Shown: positions 6,056 to 6,458 of the stretch, one piece after another
Layout of the letters: the number at the start of each line of letters is the position of its first letter
Numbering within the stretch: the stretch's first letter is position 1
Assembly (NCBI GenBank): GCA_903835325.1
Contig: CAILMU010000090.1
Location: 1-6,458, forward strand
Length of the DNA: 6,458 nt
Origin: an uncultured Microcaldota archaeon
GTDB taxonomy: Archaea; Micrarchaeota; Micrarchaeia; Anstonellales; Bilamarchaeaceae
Direction: 5' to 3'
Notes under the pieces: model-generated
Databases searched by the model: none
What the model was told of the DNA's origin: nothing
Seen by the model: only the letters and a program-made list of their open reading frames with translations
Position numbers and translations under genes: made by a program

Positions 6056-6458
6056 ATGAACAAAATCGGAATAGGAATGATCCTGATATTAATCATCGGT
6101 TCGGGGCTGGCATTCGCCATCGCCCCGGCCGAGGGATGGACCTTCATCGGCAGTGAACGCTACACGTACGGTGCCCAAGGGAGCTACACGACAGAAGGCG
6201 GGAACGTGACGAACGGGGACTTCAACGGCGTCAATGTCTCGACTGCCAAATGGGCAGGCTACTGGGGCAACATAACGAACGCCAACATTGTACTCAGCGA
6301 CGCGGCGAACAATATGTTCAAAACCTGGGCCTGGGATGCTTCCCAAGGTGGTGTGATTTGCGCTGTGGCCGCGCCTAGCGGATTCGATTGGACTGGTGTT
6401 CAAAATACCGTAGGAAGCGCCATCGACACTGCAAAAGCGGCCGCGGCCATGGCCACAA
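6056..6458 (+). CDS. Exported surface protein with a GGNVT domain, truncated by the window edge
   Basis: 134 codons are visible and the frame is still open at the right edge. Residues 1-21 form a signal peptide (MNKIG, then a hydrophobic run, ending LAFA). From about residue 44 the sequence matches the N-terminal domain of the protein at 2137: TEGGNVTN (46-53), D-F-N-G, then W-A-G-Y-W-G (66-71), against TSGGNVTN, D-I-N-G and W-D-G-V-Y-G. Further on are a short aromatic segment (TWAWD) and a single cysteine (VICAVA), then an Ala-rich stretch. I recall this domain in uncharacterised surface proteins of DPANN-like archaea; its function is not known. The start is well supported by the GGTGA site. 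Total length and any membrane anchor are outside the window. Confidence 0.88.
   Translation, partial: MNKIGIGMILILIIGSGLAFAIAPAEGWTFIGSERYTYGAQGSYTTEGGNVTNGDFNGVNVSTAKWAGYWGNITNANIVLSDAANNMFKTWAWDASQGGVICAVAAPSGFDWTGVQNTVGSAIDTAKAAAAMAT

Overview
This window looks archaeal. The genes have recognisable archaeal TATA-type promoters placed about 25 bases before their start codons. Three of the four appear to give leaderless transcripts, and the fourth has a GGTGA ribosome binding site. The proteins are rich in N-x-S/T sequons, and their domains (subtilisin with a prodomain, dickkopf-like Cys-rich repeats, cell-wall-binding-repeat-2-like domains, a 'GGNVT' surface domain) recall proteins of uncultivated DPANN-type or Altiarchaeota-like archaea. 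That taxonomic placement is recollection and inference, not demonstrated. No rRNA, tRNA, CRISPR array, insertion sequence or mobile-element gene was seen.

Layout, left to right: (1) 2085 down to the left edge, minus strand: a large secreted subtilisin-family (S8) serine protease with a complete catalytic apparatus, C-terminally cut by the window. (2) 2086-2136: a 51-base divergent promoter region. (3) 2137-4203, plus strand: a membrane-anchored, Cys-rich multidomain surface protein. (4) 4204-4286: a short convergent intergenic spacer. (5) 4287-5966, minus strand: a surface protein with a signal peptide, CWB2-like alpha/beta repeats, two duplicated beta domains and a C-terminal membrane anchor. 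(6) 5967-6055: a second divergent promoter region. (7) 6056 to the right edge, plus strand: the start of another exported protein, sharing an N-terminal domain with gene 3 of this list (2137-4203).

Every gene encodes an exported or surface-anchored protein and each is transcribed alone, in strict alternation of strand (-,+,-,+). The window therefore reads as part of a cell-envelope or surface-protein island rather than a metabolic operon. An extracellular protease next to large glycosylation-prone anchored proteins could serve surface maturation, attachment, or cell-cell contact, but no partner relationship is proved by the sequence. The most unusual details are the four-copy short acidic motif in the protease N-terminal extension, the single AT-rich element that may act as a TATA box in both directions, and the shared surface domain in two neighbouring genes.
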